Shown one piece after another: positions 1-5,422 of a stretch of DNA of 12,824 nt. The DNA is from Candidatus Anderseniibacteriota bacterium (GTDB lineage: Bacteria; Patescibacteriota; Andersenbacteria; UBA10190): the NCBI GenBank assembly GCA_003229735.1, contig QIFI01000112.1, forward strand, positions 1 to 12,824, written 5' to 3'. The position numbers were made by a program, and so were the translations under genes. The notes under the pieces were generated by a model that saw nothing but the letters and a program-made list of their open reading frames with translations, searched no databases and was not told the DNA's origin. The stretch's first letter is position 1; each line of letters opens with the position of its first letter.

Positions 1-29
1 TTATTGAATTTATAATTATTAAATTTTCA
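1..29. repeat. AT-rich heptad-like leader tract with a TATAAT
   Basis: The stretch before the first gene can be read as 7-mers of the type ATTTATA, ATTATTA, AATTTTC, and resembles the tract at 4577-4633. It contains a perfect TATAAT at 11-16, which would place transcription start near position 23. The -35 region lies outside the window and the composition is very AT-rich, so the box may be chance. Confidence 0.35.
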
Positions 30-875
30 ATGAACGATGAGGGAATGGCAATACAGAAAAAGTCAGATGGGGTTTTGAGGTTCCTGATTTTTGGGGATGT
101 GGTGGGGAGGCCGGGGAGACAAGCGGTGACCAGGGTACTGCCGTCCTGGCGAGCGGAATATGAGCTGGATAGCGTGATTGTGAACGTGGAAAATATAGCT
201 CACGGTCGGGGAATCTATCCAGCGGCTATGGAAGAAGCTTTATTGTGGAAAGCTGATGTCTATACGACCGGAGACCATGCCTGGGATAATGCCAAGGGAA
301 TATCTTTACTTGAGGATAAAAAGCTGCCGATTATCAGGCCGGCTAATTATCCAAAAGGGGTGCCGGGGCGGGGCTGGCAGGTGTATAGCCTGGGAGCCAG
401 GCAAGTGGCGGTGATAAATTTGCAGGGGCAAGTGTTTTTTAAAAACGATCCCAATAATCCTTTTTTGGAATTTGATGAATTGATGAAGCAACCAGAGATA
501 GCTGGAGCTGATGTGGTGCTGGTTGATTTCCATGTTGAGGCGACCAGCGAGGCCCGGGGATTTGGCTGGCATGTGGATGGACGGGCATCCGCAGTATGGG
601 GCACGCACACGCATGTACCGACAGCTGACGCCCAGATATTGCCCAAGGGGACCGGGTATATTACCGATGCAGGTATGTGCGGTTTACATAATTCAGTGAT
701 CGGGATTGACCCGATGGGGCCGGTTAAAGGGTTTCTGACTCAATTGAAAATAAAGCAGACATTTGATAATGACGGGCCGGTGGAAGTTAATGCTTTACTG
801 ATAGACGTGGACCCGGAAAAATCGGAGACAATTGGTATTGCGCTAATTAGAAAAATCCTGAATGCTACAAATTAA
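30..875 (+). CDS. ymdB: YmdB/TIGR00282-type metallophosphoesterase (2',3'-cyclic nucleotide phosphodiesterase family)
   Basis: Cytoplasmic calcineurin-like phosphoesterase of the YmdB family, whose members hydrolyse 2',3'-cyclic nucleotides with a di-metal centre. Family landmarks in order: FGDVVGRPGR with metal ligand D23; VENIAHGRG with E54-N55; TTGDHAWD at 79-86; RPANYP near 103; VINLQGQVF near 128; VDFHVEATSE with H168; GTHTHVPTAD with H193 and H195. One ligand is unusual: the family normally has GNH in the third motif, here it is G81-D82-H83. The start is uncertain. ATG at 30 and ATG at 45 have no well-spaced ribosome site and the first lies in repeat-like DNA. TTG at 75 would begin MRFLIFGDVVG, which aligns directly with the N-terminus I recall for the Bacillus protein. 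The 281-residue length is slightly above the family norm, consistent with an overlong start. HU follows about 100 bp downstream. Confidence 0.93.
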   Translation: MNDEGMAIQKKSDGVLRFLIFGDVVGRPGRQAVTRVLPSWRAEYELDSVIVNVENIAHGRGIYPAAMEEALLWKADVYTTGDHAWDNAKGISLLEDKKLPIIRPANYPKGVPGRGWQVYSLGARQVAVINLQGQVFFKNDPNNPFLEFDELMKQPEIAGADVVLVDFHVEATSEARGFGWHVDGRASAVWGTHTHVPTADAQILPKGTGYITDAGMCGLHNSVIGIDPMGPVKGFLTQLKIKQTFDNDGPVEVNALLIDVDPEKSETIGIALIRKILNATN

Positions 876-891
876 TAGCTTTATTAAGGCG

Positions 892-920
892 CTGTAGATA
901 AATAGCTTATTTATTTACAG
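892..920. promoter_or_regulatory. 13-bp AT-rich hairpin in the ymdB-HU gap
   Basis: CTGTAGATAAATA (892-904) pairs with TATTTATTTACAG (908-920) around a GCT loop: 12 Watson-Crick pairs and one G-T. No T-run follows on either strand, so it is not a typical terminator. CTGTAG (892-897) can instead pair with CTACAG (929-934), giving two exclusive foldings upstream of HU. It could be an operator or a leader structure. TATTAT at 940-945 is a possible -10 for HU, but TTTACA (914-919) lies 20 bp away, longer than ideal. Confidence 0.45.
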
Positions 921-960
921 TGATTAAGCTACAGTGGTTTATTATTAAGGTTTTTTCATA

Positions 961-970
961 GGGAGGTGAT
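961..970 (+). promoter_or_regulatory. Near-perfect Shine-Dalgarno site of HU
   Basis: GGGAGGTGAT matches 9 of 10 bases of the anti-Shine-Dalgarno complement AGGAGGTGAT and ends 4 bases before ATG at 975. It fixes that ATG as the start: the GTG at 966 lies inside this site. It is by far the strongest ribosome site in the window. Confidence 0.9.
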
Positions 971-974
971 TTAC

Positions 975-1250
975 ATGACAAATAAGGATGCATTGATTGA
1001 CCAGGTAACTAATGTTACCAGGCAGCCGCGAAAGGATGTGGAGGAGATAGTTAATGCTTTACTGGAGCAGATTATTGATAAAATAGCGATGGGGGAAAAG
1101 GTTAATTTGACCGGTTTTGGGGTGTTTGAGGCTAAGGATCGCAAAGGGCGTAAGGGGGTAGATCCGAGGACTTTAAATCCGATAGAAATACCCACGGTAA
1201 GAGTGGCGAAATTCAGGCCGGGCAAAACTTTAAAGGAAGCGGTTAAATAG
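975..1250 (+). CDS. hup: HU family DNA-binding protein
   Basis: Small nucleoid protein (91 aa from ATG 975, the usual HU length) that binds and bends DNA as a dimer. The sequence shows the N-terminal helical dimerisation part (MTNKDALIDQV, then DVEEIVNALLEQI), the glycine-rich turn LTGFGVFE (45-52), the basic strand AKDRKGRKG (53-61), the beta-arm with P64 and the C-terminal FRPGKTLKEAV. The arm tip reads DPRTLNP where most HU proteins have NPxTG followed by E or K, so the tip lacks the usual Asn and Gly but keeps the intercalating proline. It has its own strong ribosome site. No terminator is visible downstream. Confidence 0.96.
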   Translation: MTNKDALIDQVTNVTRQPRKDVEEIVNALLEQIIDKIAMGEKVNLTGFGVFEAKDRKGRKGVDPRTLNPIEIPTVRVAKFRPGKTLKEAVK

Positions 1251-1256
1251 AAAGAT

Positions 1257-1304
1257 CAAATTTCAAAATCCAAATTTCAAATCAATGACTAAATGCCACA
1301 AATC
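1257..1304. repeat. CAAA heptad tract after HU
   Basis: CAAA begins at 1257, 1264, 1271 and 1278, exactly 7 bp apart, then continues less regularly (CAAT 1283, TAAA 1290, CAAA 1299). The tract is degenerate and non-coding. It is one of several heptad tracts in this window. Confidence 0.7.
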
Positions 1305-1395
1305 CTAAACCGCGTTTGACATTTGGCTTACTGGATGTAGAGTGAGCGGATTATATGATTTGTATTGGAGGTTTGTCTGGTTTGTTATTTGTGTT

Positions 1396-1423
1396 TTGGC
1401 GCTAGAGGTTTCCATCATGAAAT
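1396..1423 (+). promoter_or_regulatory. Candidate promoter of tRNA-Pro
   Basis: TTGGCG (1396-1401), a 16-bp spacer and TGAAAT (1418-1423, 4 of 6 to consensus) end 8 bp before the tRNA. The position is right but the match is weak. Confidence 0.3.
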
Positions 1424-1431
1424 GAGGTTTA

Positions 1432-1502
1432 CGGGGTGTGGTGTAGTGGTAGCACGGGTCGTTTGGGACGATCTGGCTCGAGTTCGAATCTCGGCACCCC
1501 GA
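1432..1502 (+). tRNA. tRNA-Pro (anticodon TGG)
   Basis: A full cloverleaf can be drawn. Acceptor CGGGGTG (1432-1438) pairs with CACCCCG (1495-1501). The D arm is 1441-1455. Anticodon stem GGTCG/CGATC encloses loop TTTGGGA with anticodon TGG at 1464-1466. The T arm TCGAG-TTCGAAT-CTCGG spans 1478-1494. A1502 is the discriminator. The C1-G72 pair is characteristic of bacterial tRNA-Pro. CCA is not encoded (CGA follows). Confidence 0.96.
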
Positions 1503-1507
1503 CGATA

Positions 1508-1536
1508 TTAGTTTGTAGTGAGTAGTTTGTAGGCTG
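1508..1536. repeat. TAG heptad tract directly after tRNA-Pro
   Basis: TAG occurs at 1509, 1516, 1523 and 1530, exactly every 7 bp (units TTTGTAG, TGAGTAG, TTTGTAG), ending in GCTG. It starts 5 bp after the tRNA. The tract at 5297-5332 after tRNA-Gly has the same sequence with one extra heptad and two substitutions. Confidence 0.8.
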
Positions 1537-1542
1537 AAAGGT

Positions 1543-1674
1543 ATGTCTTCAGCGAAGGGAATATTGTTTATTATGCTGGTTTTTGCGGCGTCGATGCTGT
1601 GGTTTTTGATACAGGCCGAGGGAGGCGTAGGAGAAATACCTCGTCTAATCGAAAGAGTTAGTGATACTAAATAG
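1543..1674 (+). CDS. 43-aa single-pass membrane microprotein, unknown function
   Basis: An ATG-started reading frame of 43 codons begins about 40 bp after tRNA-Pro and ends in TAG 9 bp before a strong terminator. The product has a short basic N-terminus (SSAKG), one hydrophobic segment at about 7-23 (ILFIMLVFAASM...), then a small polar tail with mixed charges (EGGVGEIPRLIERVSDTK). GAAAGG just before the ATG is a purine-rich but very close ribosome site. The tail could form a short amphipathic helix. I recognise no family. The membrane segment and the correctly placed terminator favour a real gene, co-transcribed with the tRNA or from a promoter in the repeat tract. Its small size keeps confidence moderate. 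Confidence 0.5.
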   Translation: MSSAKGILFIMLVFAASMLWFLIQAEGGVGEIPRLIERVSDTK

Positions 1675-1683
1675 TGGGTGTTT

Positions 1684-1711
1684 AAAAGAACGGCCGGGGA
1701 CCGTTCTTTTT
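1684..1711. terminator. Bidirectional intrinsic terminator
   Basis: AAAAGAACGG (1684-1693) and CCGTTCTTTT (1701-1710) form a perfect 10-bp stem around the 7-base loop CCGGGGA, with T-runs on both strands. It ends the tRNA-Pro/microprotein transcript from the left and the large minus-strand gene (stop at 1731) from the right. Confidence 0.93.
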
Positions 1712-1730
1712 GTCAGCTTATTTTATAATA

Positions 1731-4370
1731 TTATCCGCCGGGAGGAGGTGGGGGTGGGGCGCCACCACCATCATCTGGAGGGGGTGGTTCGCCTCCGCCA
1801 CCACCATCATCGGGAGGGGGAGCCGGGTCACCACCGCTGTCTGGAGGGGGAGGTTCGTCTCCGCCACCACCATCATCGGGAGGGGGAGCCGGGTCACCAC
1901 CGCTGTCTGGAGGGGGAGGTTCGCCTCCGCCACCACCATCATCGGGAGGGGGAGCCGGGTCACCACCGCTGTCTGGAGGGGGCGGAGCACTGCCGCTGTC
2001 ACCTGGAGGGGGAGGGTAGTAGGTGCCGCTATTGTCGGGAGGCGGTGGGGTATAATTACCGCTACCTCCAGAGTCGTATTGATTCTGCGGTTGAGAGTAG
2101 GCGGGGTAATAAGGGTCAGAACCTCCGGAAGAATTGTATGGGTCATAATACTGATTTGGGCTGGGGCTGTAGTTGGGGTTTGGGTTGTAGCTGCCGGCGC
2201 CATTGGGATTATAATACGGAGCTGGTTGATTATCGGGAAAACCAGCCGGGCCAGGGTAAGGGCCGGAAGCAGGGCCATAGACTGGATAATTAGGAGAGCC
2301 GTTGGGATTAAAGGCGGCGCCGGGGCCAGGCAGAGGACGGCCTTCAGCATCGACCGGGCCAAAATTACTGCCGGGGGGTGGAATTTTGTCGCCCCGTTCA
2401 ATAGCGTCATCCCAAAAGTCTCGACGTTCTTCGGGGGTCATCTGGTCGTAATTTTCCGGGCGGGCGGGAGCGCCGGGAGGCGGGGCCTGGTAGACAAAGA
2501 AGTTATCGGCGCGCTCTTCCGGCGGTAATTCCTGGAAACTTCTCAAGCAGTCAATGGGATTAGTGCATCCATTACGGCCCAGATATTGAGTTGGGGCCAG
2601 AGGCTGAATGTCATAAGTGACCACCGGAGCCCGGAAGCCGCCATAACCGGGAAAGATGGGCGGGCCCTGGCGATCTTCGGGGCCAAAATTAACGCCGACG
2701 GCGGGGGTTAAGGCATAGCCGCTGGGAGCGGCAAAATTGCGGCATTCGTCACCATTTTGAGCACAATAATCATCAATGGCCGAGGGGTCGCGCAGACCGC
2801 CCGGGCCGGCGAAGGGCAAGGGGCCGGCTAGGCCGGCGGGGCGTTTCCAGCCCTCGGGGTCTTTGATGCCGAATCGATCACGGAAGCTGGCCAGTCGCCG
2901 AAAATTCGGGGGCAAGTAATCATCGATGTTGGCGGCGTCCGGGAATTGCTCACGGAGCTGGGCTTTATATTGTTCTAAAGCGACTATATCTTGCGGGGAA
3001 GGTTTGAAGCGGTGCTCCAGCTCTTTGAATTTAGCAAAGTTGCCGGGTCGGAGATTTTCCAGAGATTTGAGGACGTCATCTGGAATAAAGTCGGGGCGAA
3101 TGGTCTGTTGAATACGATCCAGGTTTACCGAGGCTACCCAGAATGGCAATAAATCCGGGGGGACGGGCGTCACGCCGGGTATAAAGGTGGAGCTGAAAGT
3201 TTGCAAGCGCGCCAGCATGGCATCGTCGGGCTTGACGGCCTCCAGTTGTCCCAAAGATTGAAGCTTATCAAGTTCAATGATTTGGCGCACCTGGTTGGGA
3301 TAGAGGGCGGCGGCTGATTCATCCAGAGCGCCTTTAATGTCGGCCGGGGTAAGATAGCCATTGTCAACAAAATCTTCAAGGGTGGCGCGGACTTGTTTAC
3401 GAGTGGTGTGGTTGTAGATTTGGGCAACTTGTTCGCGCTGGATAACCCCAATGGTCTGGAGTGATCGCAGGCCCTGAACTACGCCCGGGGTAATGGGCGG
3501 CCGATCGAGATTATCGGCGGCCGCGTCTACACCGATGGCCAGGGCGGACCGCAGATCGATAAAGGCTTCCTGGGTGCTTTCGGGAAGTTCGGCCTGGTCT
3601 TTTTCAAAAGTGGTCTGCAAACCAGCCAGGCGAGATTCAAGATCGCGGGCCTGGTCATCATCTGGTTCGGAGGTGAAAATATCCTCCATGGCGGTCTTAA
3701 CCCGGGCAATAGCTTTGGATACGGCGGGATCTTCCTGCTTCAGGAGATGGTGAGCTTCGGAACTGCGCTCGGCGGCTCTTTTGTAGGCCCGCTCGGAGGC
3801 ATTGCCGGGACTTACAAGATTAAGAGTGCCATCAACGATTCCTTCACCAAAAAGTTCGAATTGATGGAGAAAGCCTTTGGTGGTGCCGGGGGGAGGCAAA
3901 TCAGGAGTATCCGGCTCATCTTCGGCGGCGGAAGCGGCCGCTTTTACCAGAGCCTCATCAGTAGGAGGAGGGACGGGAGCAATCAGGGTTTCGCCTTCGA
4001 TGTCGCCCAGGGCCACATATTGACCAATCAGTTGATCAATATTTAAACCGGGAGGAATTTGCTGGGGACCTATTTCTACTAGTCCCTGCCCTTCCACGCC
4101 AATATAGTATTGGCTGGCAGAAGGAACATCGGGATTGGGAAATTTTTCGATATAGCCGCTGATGATGTCGACGGTGCCGGCAGTGTCGGTGGCCTGCAGA
4201 ACACGCCCGGGCGCAGGGGGCGAAGAGACGATATTAGGGCCGGGGTCCAGGTAATATGATCGGAGGTTTGAAAAATCCGCCGACACGGGCAGAGTATAAA
4301 GAAAGGTTAAAGTGACAGCGGTAAATAAAGAAATTAAGGGGCGACTAAAAAGCCGGCGGTGATGATTCAT
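1731..4370 (-). CDS. Large secreted protein with Pro/Gly/Asp-rich repeat tail
   Basis: 879-residue exported protein of no family I can name. Residues 1-31 form a signal peptide: basic NHHRRLFSR, a hydrophobic core, and cleavage expected after VSA-31. Residues 33-160 look like a small beta domain followed by a Pro/acidic linker. About 165-500 is mostly helical with many charged heptad-like stretches. A middle part carries two cysteine pairs, C536/C543 and C602/C608, and a repeated NFGP-containing segment. From about 640 the chain is disordered, rich in Pro, Gly, Tyr and Asn. Residues 800-865 are three near-identical 22-residue units (Asp-Ser-Gly-Gly, Pro runs, Asp-Asp-Gly runs), then a final proline run and GG. 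No sortase signal or second membrane segment is visible, so it is probably released or wall-associated through the proline tail. It stands alone on the minus strand and ends at a shared terminator. No Shine-Dalgarno precedes the ATG. Confidence 0.88.
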   Translation of the reverse strand: MNHHRRLFSRPLISLFTAVTLTFLYTLPVSADFSNLRSYYLDPGPNIVSSPPAPGRVLQATDTAGTVDIISGYIEKFPNPDVPSASQYYIGVEGQGLVEIGPQQIPPGLNIDQLIGQYVALGDIEGETLIAPVPPPTDEALVKAAASAAEDEPDTPDLPPPGTTKGFLHQFELFGEGIVDGTLNLVSPGNASERAYKRAAERSSEAHHLLKQEDPAVSKAIARVKTAMEDIFTSEPDDDQARDLESRLAGLQTTFEKDQAELPESTQEAFIDLRSALAIGVDAAADNLDRPPITPGVVQGLRSLQTIGVIQREQVAQIYNHTTRKQVRATLEDFVDNGYLTPADIKGALDESAAALYPNQVRQIIELDKLQSLGQLEAVKPDDAMLARLQTFSSTFIPGVTPVPPDLLPFWVASVNLDRIQQTIRPDFIPDDVLKSLENLRPGNFAKFKELEHRFKPSPQDIVALEQYKAQLREQFPDAANIDDYLPPNFRRLASFRDRFGIKDPEGWKRPAGLAGPLPFAGPGGLRDPSAIDDYCAQNGDECRNFAAPSGYALTPAVGVNFGPEDRQGPPIFPGYGGFRAPVVTYDIQPLAPTQYLGRNGCTNPIDCLRSFQELPPEERADNFFVYQAPPPGAPARPENYDQMTPEERRDFWDDAIERGDKIPPPGSNFGPVDAEGRPLPGPGAAFNPNGSPNYPVYGPASGPYPGPAGFPDNQPAPYYNPNGAGSYNPNPNYSPSPNQYYDPYNSSGGSDPYYPAYSQPQNQYDSGGSGNYTPPPPDNSGTYYPPPPGDSGSAPPPPDSGGDPAPPPDDGGGGGEPPPPDSGGDPAPPPDDGGGGDEPPPPDSGGDPAPPPDDGGGGGEPPPPDDGGGAPPPPPPGG
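1775..1972. repeat. 66-bp minisatellite, three units
   Basis: Three adjacent 66-bp units (1775-1840, 1841-1906, 1907-1972) differ from one another by only one or two substitutions, and a partial unit follows from 1973. Since 66 is a multiple of 3, each unit encodes 22 residues of the Pro/Gly/Asp tail and copy-number change keeps the frame. The near-identity points to recent expansion or homogenisation. Confidence 0.95.
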
Positions 4371-4392
4371 AATAATATTGTTAATGAGTACA

Positions 4393-4410
4393 TGTGATTA
4401 CTTTATCACA
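4393..4410. promoter_or_regulatory. Palindrome TGTGAT-N6-ATCACA upstream of the Pro-rich gene
   Basis: TGTGAT (4393-4398) and ATCACA (4405-4410) are perfect 6-bp inverted repeats separated by TACTTT, 23 bp upstream of the ATG at 4370 and 49 bp before the small ORF at 4459. The shape fits a dimeric regulator operator between divergent units. It resembles a CRP site but the spacing between TGTGA and TCACA is 8, not 6. Confidence 0.4.
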
Positions 4411-4458
4411 AAGCGGCAAGTTATTTATCCACTGCGTAATGAGAGGCATAATAAAGGT

Positions 4459-4632
4459 ATGAGAAGTGGAGGAAATAATAGAGTTTGGCGGGGAGCAATT
4501 ACCGGGCTGTTAATAGTTGGGGAAATGATGATCAATACAGCAGAGGCGAAAGGAGCTGGTAGGAGCACTGCGCTCCAATTTATAATTTCTAATTTTTATT
4601 CAATTATCAATGAATTAATTTCCAATTATTAA
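4459..4632 (+). CDS. Doubtful 57-aa ORF with a hydrophobic segment
   Basis: The frame from ATG 4459 has a basic start (RSGGNNRVWRG), a modest hydrophobic stretch (about 13-24, AITGLLIVGEMM), then TAEAKGAG, which looks like a weak export signal. CATAAT (4447-4452) lies 6 bp before the ATG and AAAGG touches it. The C-terminal third is translated from the AAT heptad tract at 4577 onward, which argues against a conserved protein. It may be a short secreted peptide whose stop was displaced by repeat insertion, or not a gene at all. Confidence 0.22.
   Translation: MRSGGNNRVWRGAITGLLIVGEMMINTAEAKGAGRSTALQFIISNFYSIINELISNY
4562..4576. other. Small hairpin at the border of the AAT heptad tract
   Basis: GGAGC-ACTGC-GCTCC forms a perfect 5-bp stem immediately before the AT-rich tract. 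A similar ACTGCGC word borders the AT tract near 5938, there on the opposite strand. No T-run follows, so it is not called a terminator. Confidence 0.4.
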
Positions 4633-4633
4633 T
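4577..4633. repeat. AAT heptad tract before the toxin-antitoxin genes
   Basis: AAT starts at 4577, 4584, 4591, then 4602, 4609, then 4617, 4624, 4631: 7-bp steps with small phase slips. It ends where the antitoxin promoter begins. Confidence 0.65.
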
Positions 4634-4661
4634 TGACGGAAAGGTTATCTTTTGGTAACTT
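4633..4661 (+). promoter_or_regulatory. Promoter and likely self-operator of the toxin-antitoxin pair
   Basis: TTGACG (4633-4638), a 17-bp spacer and a weak TAACTT (4656-4661) put the expected start about 7 bp downstream, at or next to the ATG at 4668, so the transcript would be nearly leaderless. The spacer and -10 contain the imperfect inverted repeat AAGGTTA...TAACTT (4641-4661), a plausible binding site for the antitoxin itself, as Phd/YefM proteins repress their own operons. Confidence 0.5.
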
Positions 4662-4667
4662 ATTGTC

Positions 4668-4940
4668 ATGACTAAATATGTAGGAGTAAAAGAGTTGCGA
4701 CTCAATATGGATAAAATCGTCCGGCAGGTTAAGCGGGGCGATGAATTTATTGTGATGAAGCATAATCAGCCGCTATTTAAGTTGAGCCAGGTAACTGATC
4801 CATGGGGTGATGAAGGAGAATGGGAGAGCGTGATTGATTTTACTAAGATTCGGAAGGGTGGAGTGCCGGCAGAAGATGTCTTAGCGGCATTAAAAAAAAT
4901 AGAGAAAGAGGATAGAAGAAAAGAGAAGAAGGGTGGTTAA
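4668..4940 (+). CDS. Phd/YefM-family antitoxin
   Basis: 90-residue antitoxin of a type II toxin-antitoxin module. The N-terminal half has the Phd/YefM DNA-binding pattern: VGVKELRLNMDKIVRQVKRG, then DEFIVMKHNQPLFKL (about 6-40). The C-terminal half (about 45-90) is charged and probably unfolded until it wraps the toxin, ending in a very basic stretch (KKIEKEDRRKEKKGG). No Shine-Dalgarno is visible and the promoter position suggests near-leaderless translation. The 3' end overlaps the next gene by 8 bases, the usual antitoxin-first coupling. In the cell it should neutralise the toxin and repress the operon. The partner could equally be called RelB-like by role, but the fold signature is Phd/YefM. 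Confidence 0.85.
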   Translation: MTKYVGVKELRLNMDKIVRQVKRGDEFIVMKHNQPLFKLSQVTDPWGDEGEWESVIDFTKIRKGGVPAEDVLAALKKIEKEDRRKEKKGG

Positions 4941-5178
4941 TCGGCTGACAAAGCATTTACGTAAACTTTCCGGTCGAGATCGTAGGGTATCGGATAAGTT
5001 AGTCGCCCGCCTGATAGCGCATGATACACACGGACTTAACGTGAAGAAGATGCGAGGCCATGACAATATTTTCAGGTTGCGAAAGGGAAGATTAAGAATA
5101 ATTTATCACGTCAAGGGTAAGAAAGTGATAATCCTGGATGTTAATCTTAGATCGGACTCGACTTATCGGAAGTTTTAG
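4933..5178 (+). CDS. RelE/ParE-superfamily toxin, short N-terminus
   Basis: 81-residue basic protein with the C-terminal core of RelE-type toxins: VKKMRGHDNIFRLRKGRLRIIYHV (37-60) and VIILDVNLRSDSTYRK (65-80). Candidate functional residues are R48, R53, R55, Y58, R73 and Y78. RelE relatives cleave mRNA on the ribosome, while ParE relatives poison gyrase. The sequence alone does not decide, although R and Y in the last strand favour the RelE side. The chain begins directly with the first helix (RLTKHLRKLSG) and lacks most of the first beta strand. No ATG, GTG or TTG lies upstream in frame before a stop at 4900, so GTG 4933 is the only normal start. AAGAAGG touches it, consistent with coupled translation from the antitoxin. 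Confidence 0.82.
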   Translation: MVNRLTKHLRKLSGRDRRVSDKLVARLIAHDTHGLNVKKMRGHDNIFRLRKGRLRIIYHVKGKKVIILDVNLRSDSTYRKF

Positions 5179-5182
5179 GTGG

Positions 5183-5211
5183 TTGACTTGGGGGTTGATT
5201 TGGCATAAAAA
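5183..5211 (+). promoter_or_regulatory. Promoter of tRNA-Gly
   Basis: TTGACT (5183-5188), exactly 17 bp, then TAAAAA (5206-5211) end 9 bp before the tRNA, so transcription would start about 2-3 bases upstream of it. This is the best sigma70-type promoter in the window. Confidence 0.75.
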
Positions 5212-5220
5212 GGGTTTACT

Positions 5221-5292
5221 GCGAGTGTCGTATAATGGCTATTATTTCAGATTTCCAATCTGACGATACGGGTTCGATCCCCGTCACTCGCT
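5221..5292 (+). tRNA. tRNA-Gly (anticodon TCC)
   Basis: Acceptor GCGAGTG (5221-5227) pairs with CACTCGC (5285-5291). The D arm is 5230-5245. Anticodon stem TCAGA/TCTGA encloses TTTCCAA with anticodon TCC at 5254-5256. The T arm is ACGGG-TTCGATC-CCCGT (5268-5284). The discriminator T5292 fits bacterial tRNA-Gly. CCA is not encoded. Confidence 0.96.
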
Positions 5293-5296
5293 CATG

Positions 5297-5332
5297 TTAG
5301 TTTGTAGTTGGTAGTGAGTAGTTGGTAGACTG
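5297..5332. repeat. TAG heptad tract directly after tRNA-Gly
   Basis: TAG occurs at 5298, 5305, 5312, 5319 and 5326, exactly every 7 bp (TTTGTAG, TTGGTAG, TGAGTAG, TTGGTAG), ending in ACTG. It starts 4 bp after the tRNA and matches the tract after tRNA-Pro apart from one additional heptad and two substitutions. Confidence 0.85.
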
Positions 5333-5384
5333 GTGATGATAATTTTATTTGACCTCTTAATTTTCATAACATAAAACGGTATTG

Positions 5385-5414
5385 CTAGTTACTGATTACT
5401 GGTTACGAGTTACT
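5385..5414. repeat. TTAC heptad tract before the DoxX-like gene
   Basis: TTAC starts at 5389, 5396, 5403 and 5410, exactly 7 bp apart. The tract runs to within 8 bp of the DoxX-like start codon and contributes the TACTATATAAT that could act as a -10 region. An inverted relative lies at 7686-7719. Confidence 0.8.
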
Positions 5415-5422
5415 ATATAATC

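Noticed and set aside
1775..1972. CRISPR-like array
   Set aside because: The three 66-bp units are adjacent with no unique spacers and lie inside a coding frame.
1661..2528. Long plus-strand frames with His-rich and Arg/Val-rich translations
   Set aside because: They are antisense to the 66-bp minisatellite and Pro/Gly-rich tail of the minus-strand gene. The repeats keep all frames open, and the minus frame has a signal peptide and a full domain structure.
4393..4410. CRP binding site
   Set aside because: The spacing between TGTGA and TCACA is 8 rather than 6, and no CRP-type regulator is visible in the window.
4425..4433. DnaA-box-like TTATCCACT and AT-rich DNA as an origin
   Set aside because: It is a single imperfect box, with no cluster and no dnaA or dnaN nearby.
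5221..5292. Recoding of TGA as glycine, known in Gracilibacteria and SR1
   Set aside because: The glycine tRNA has anticodon TCC, not TCA, and TGA ends the rsmA, DoxX-like and M23 genes at natural family lengths.
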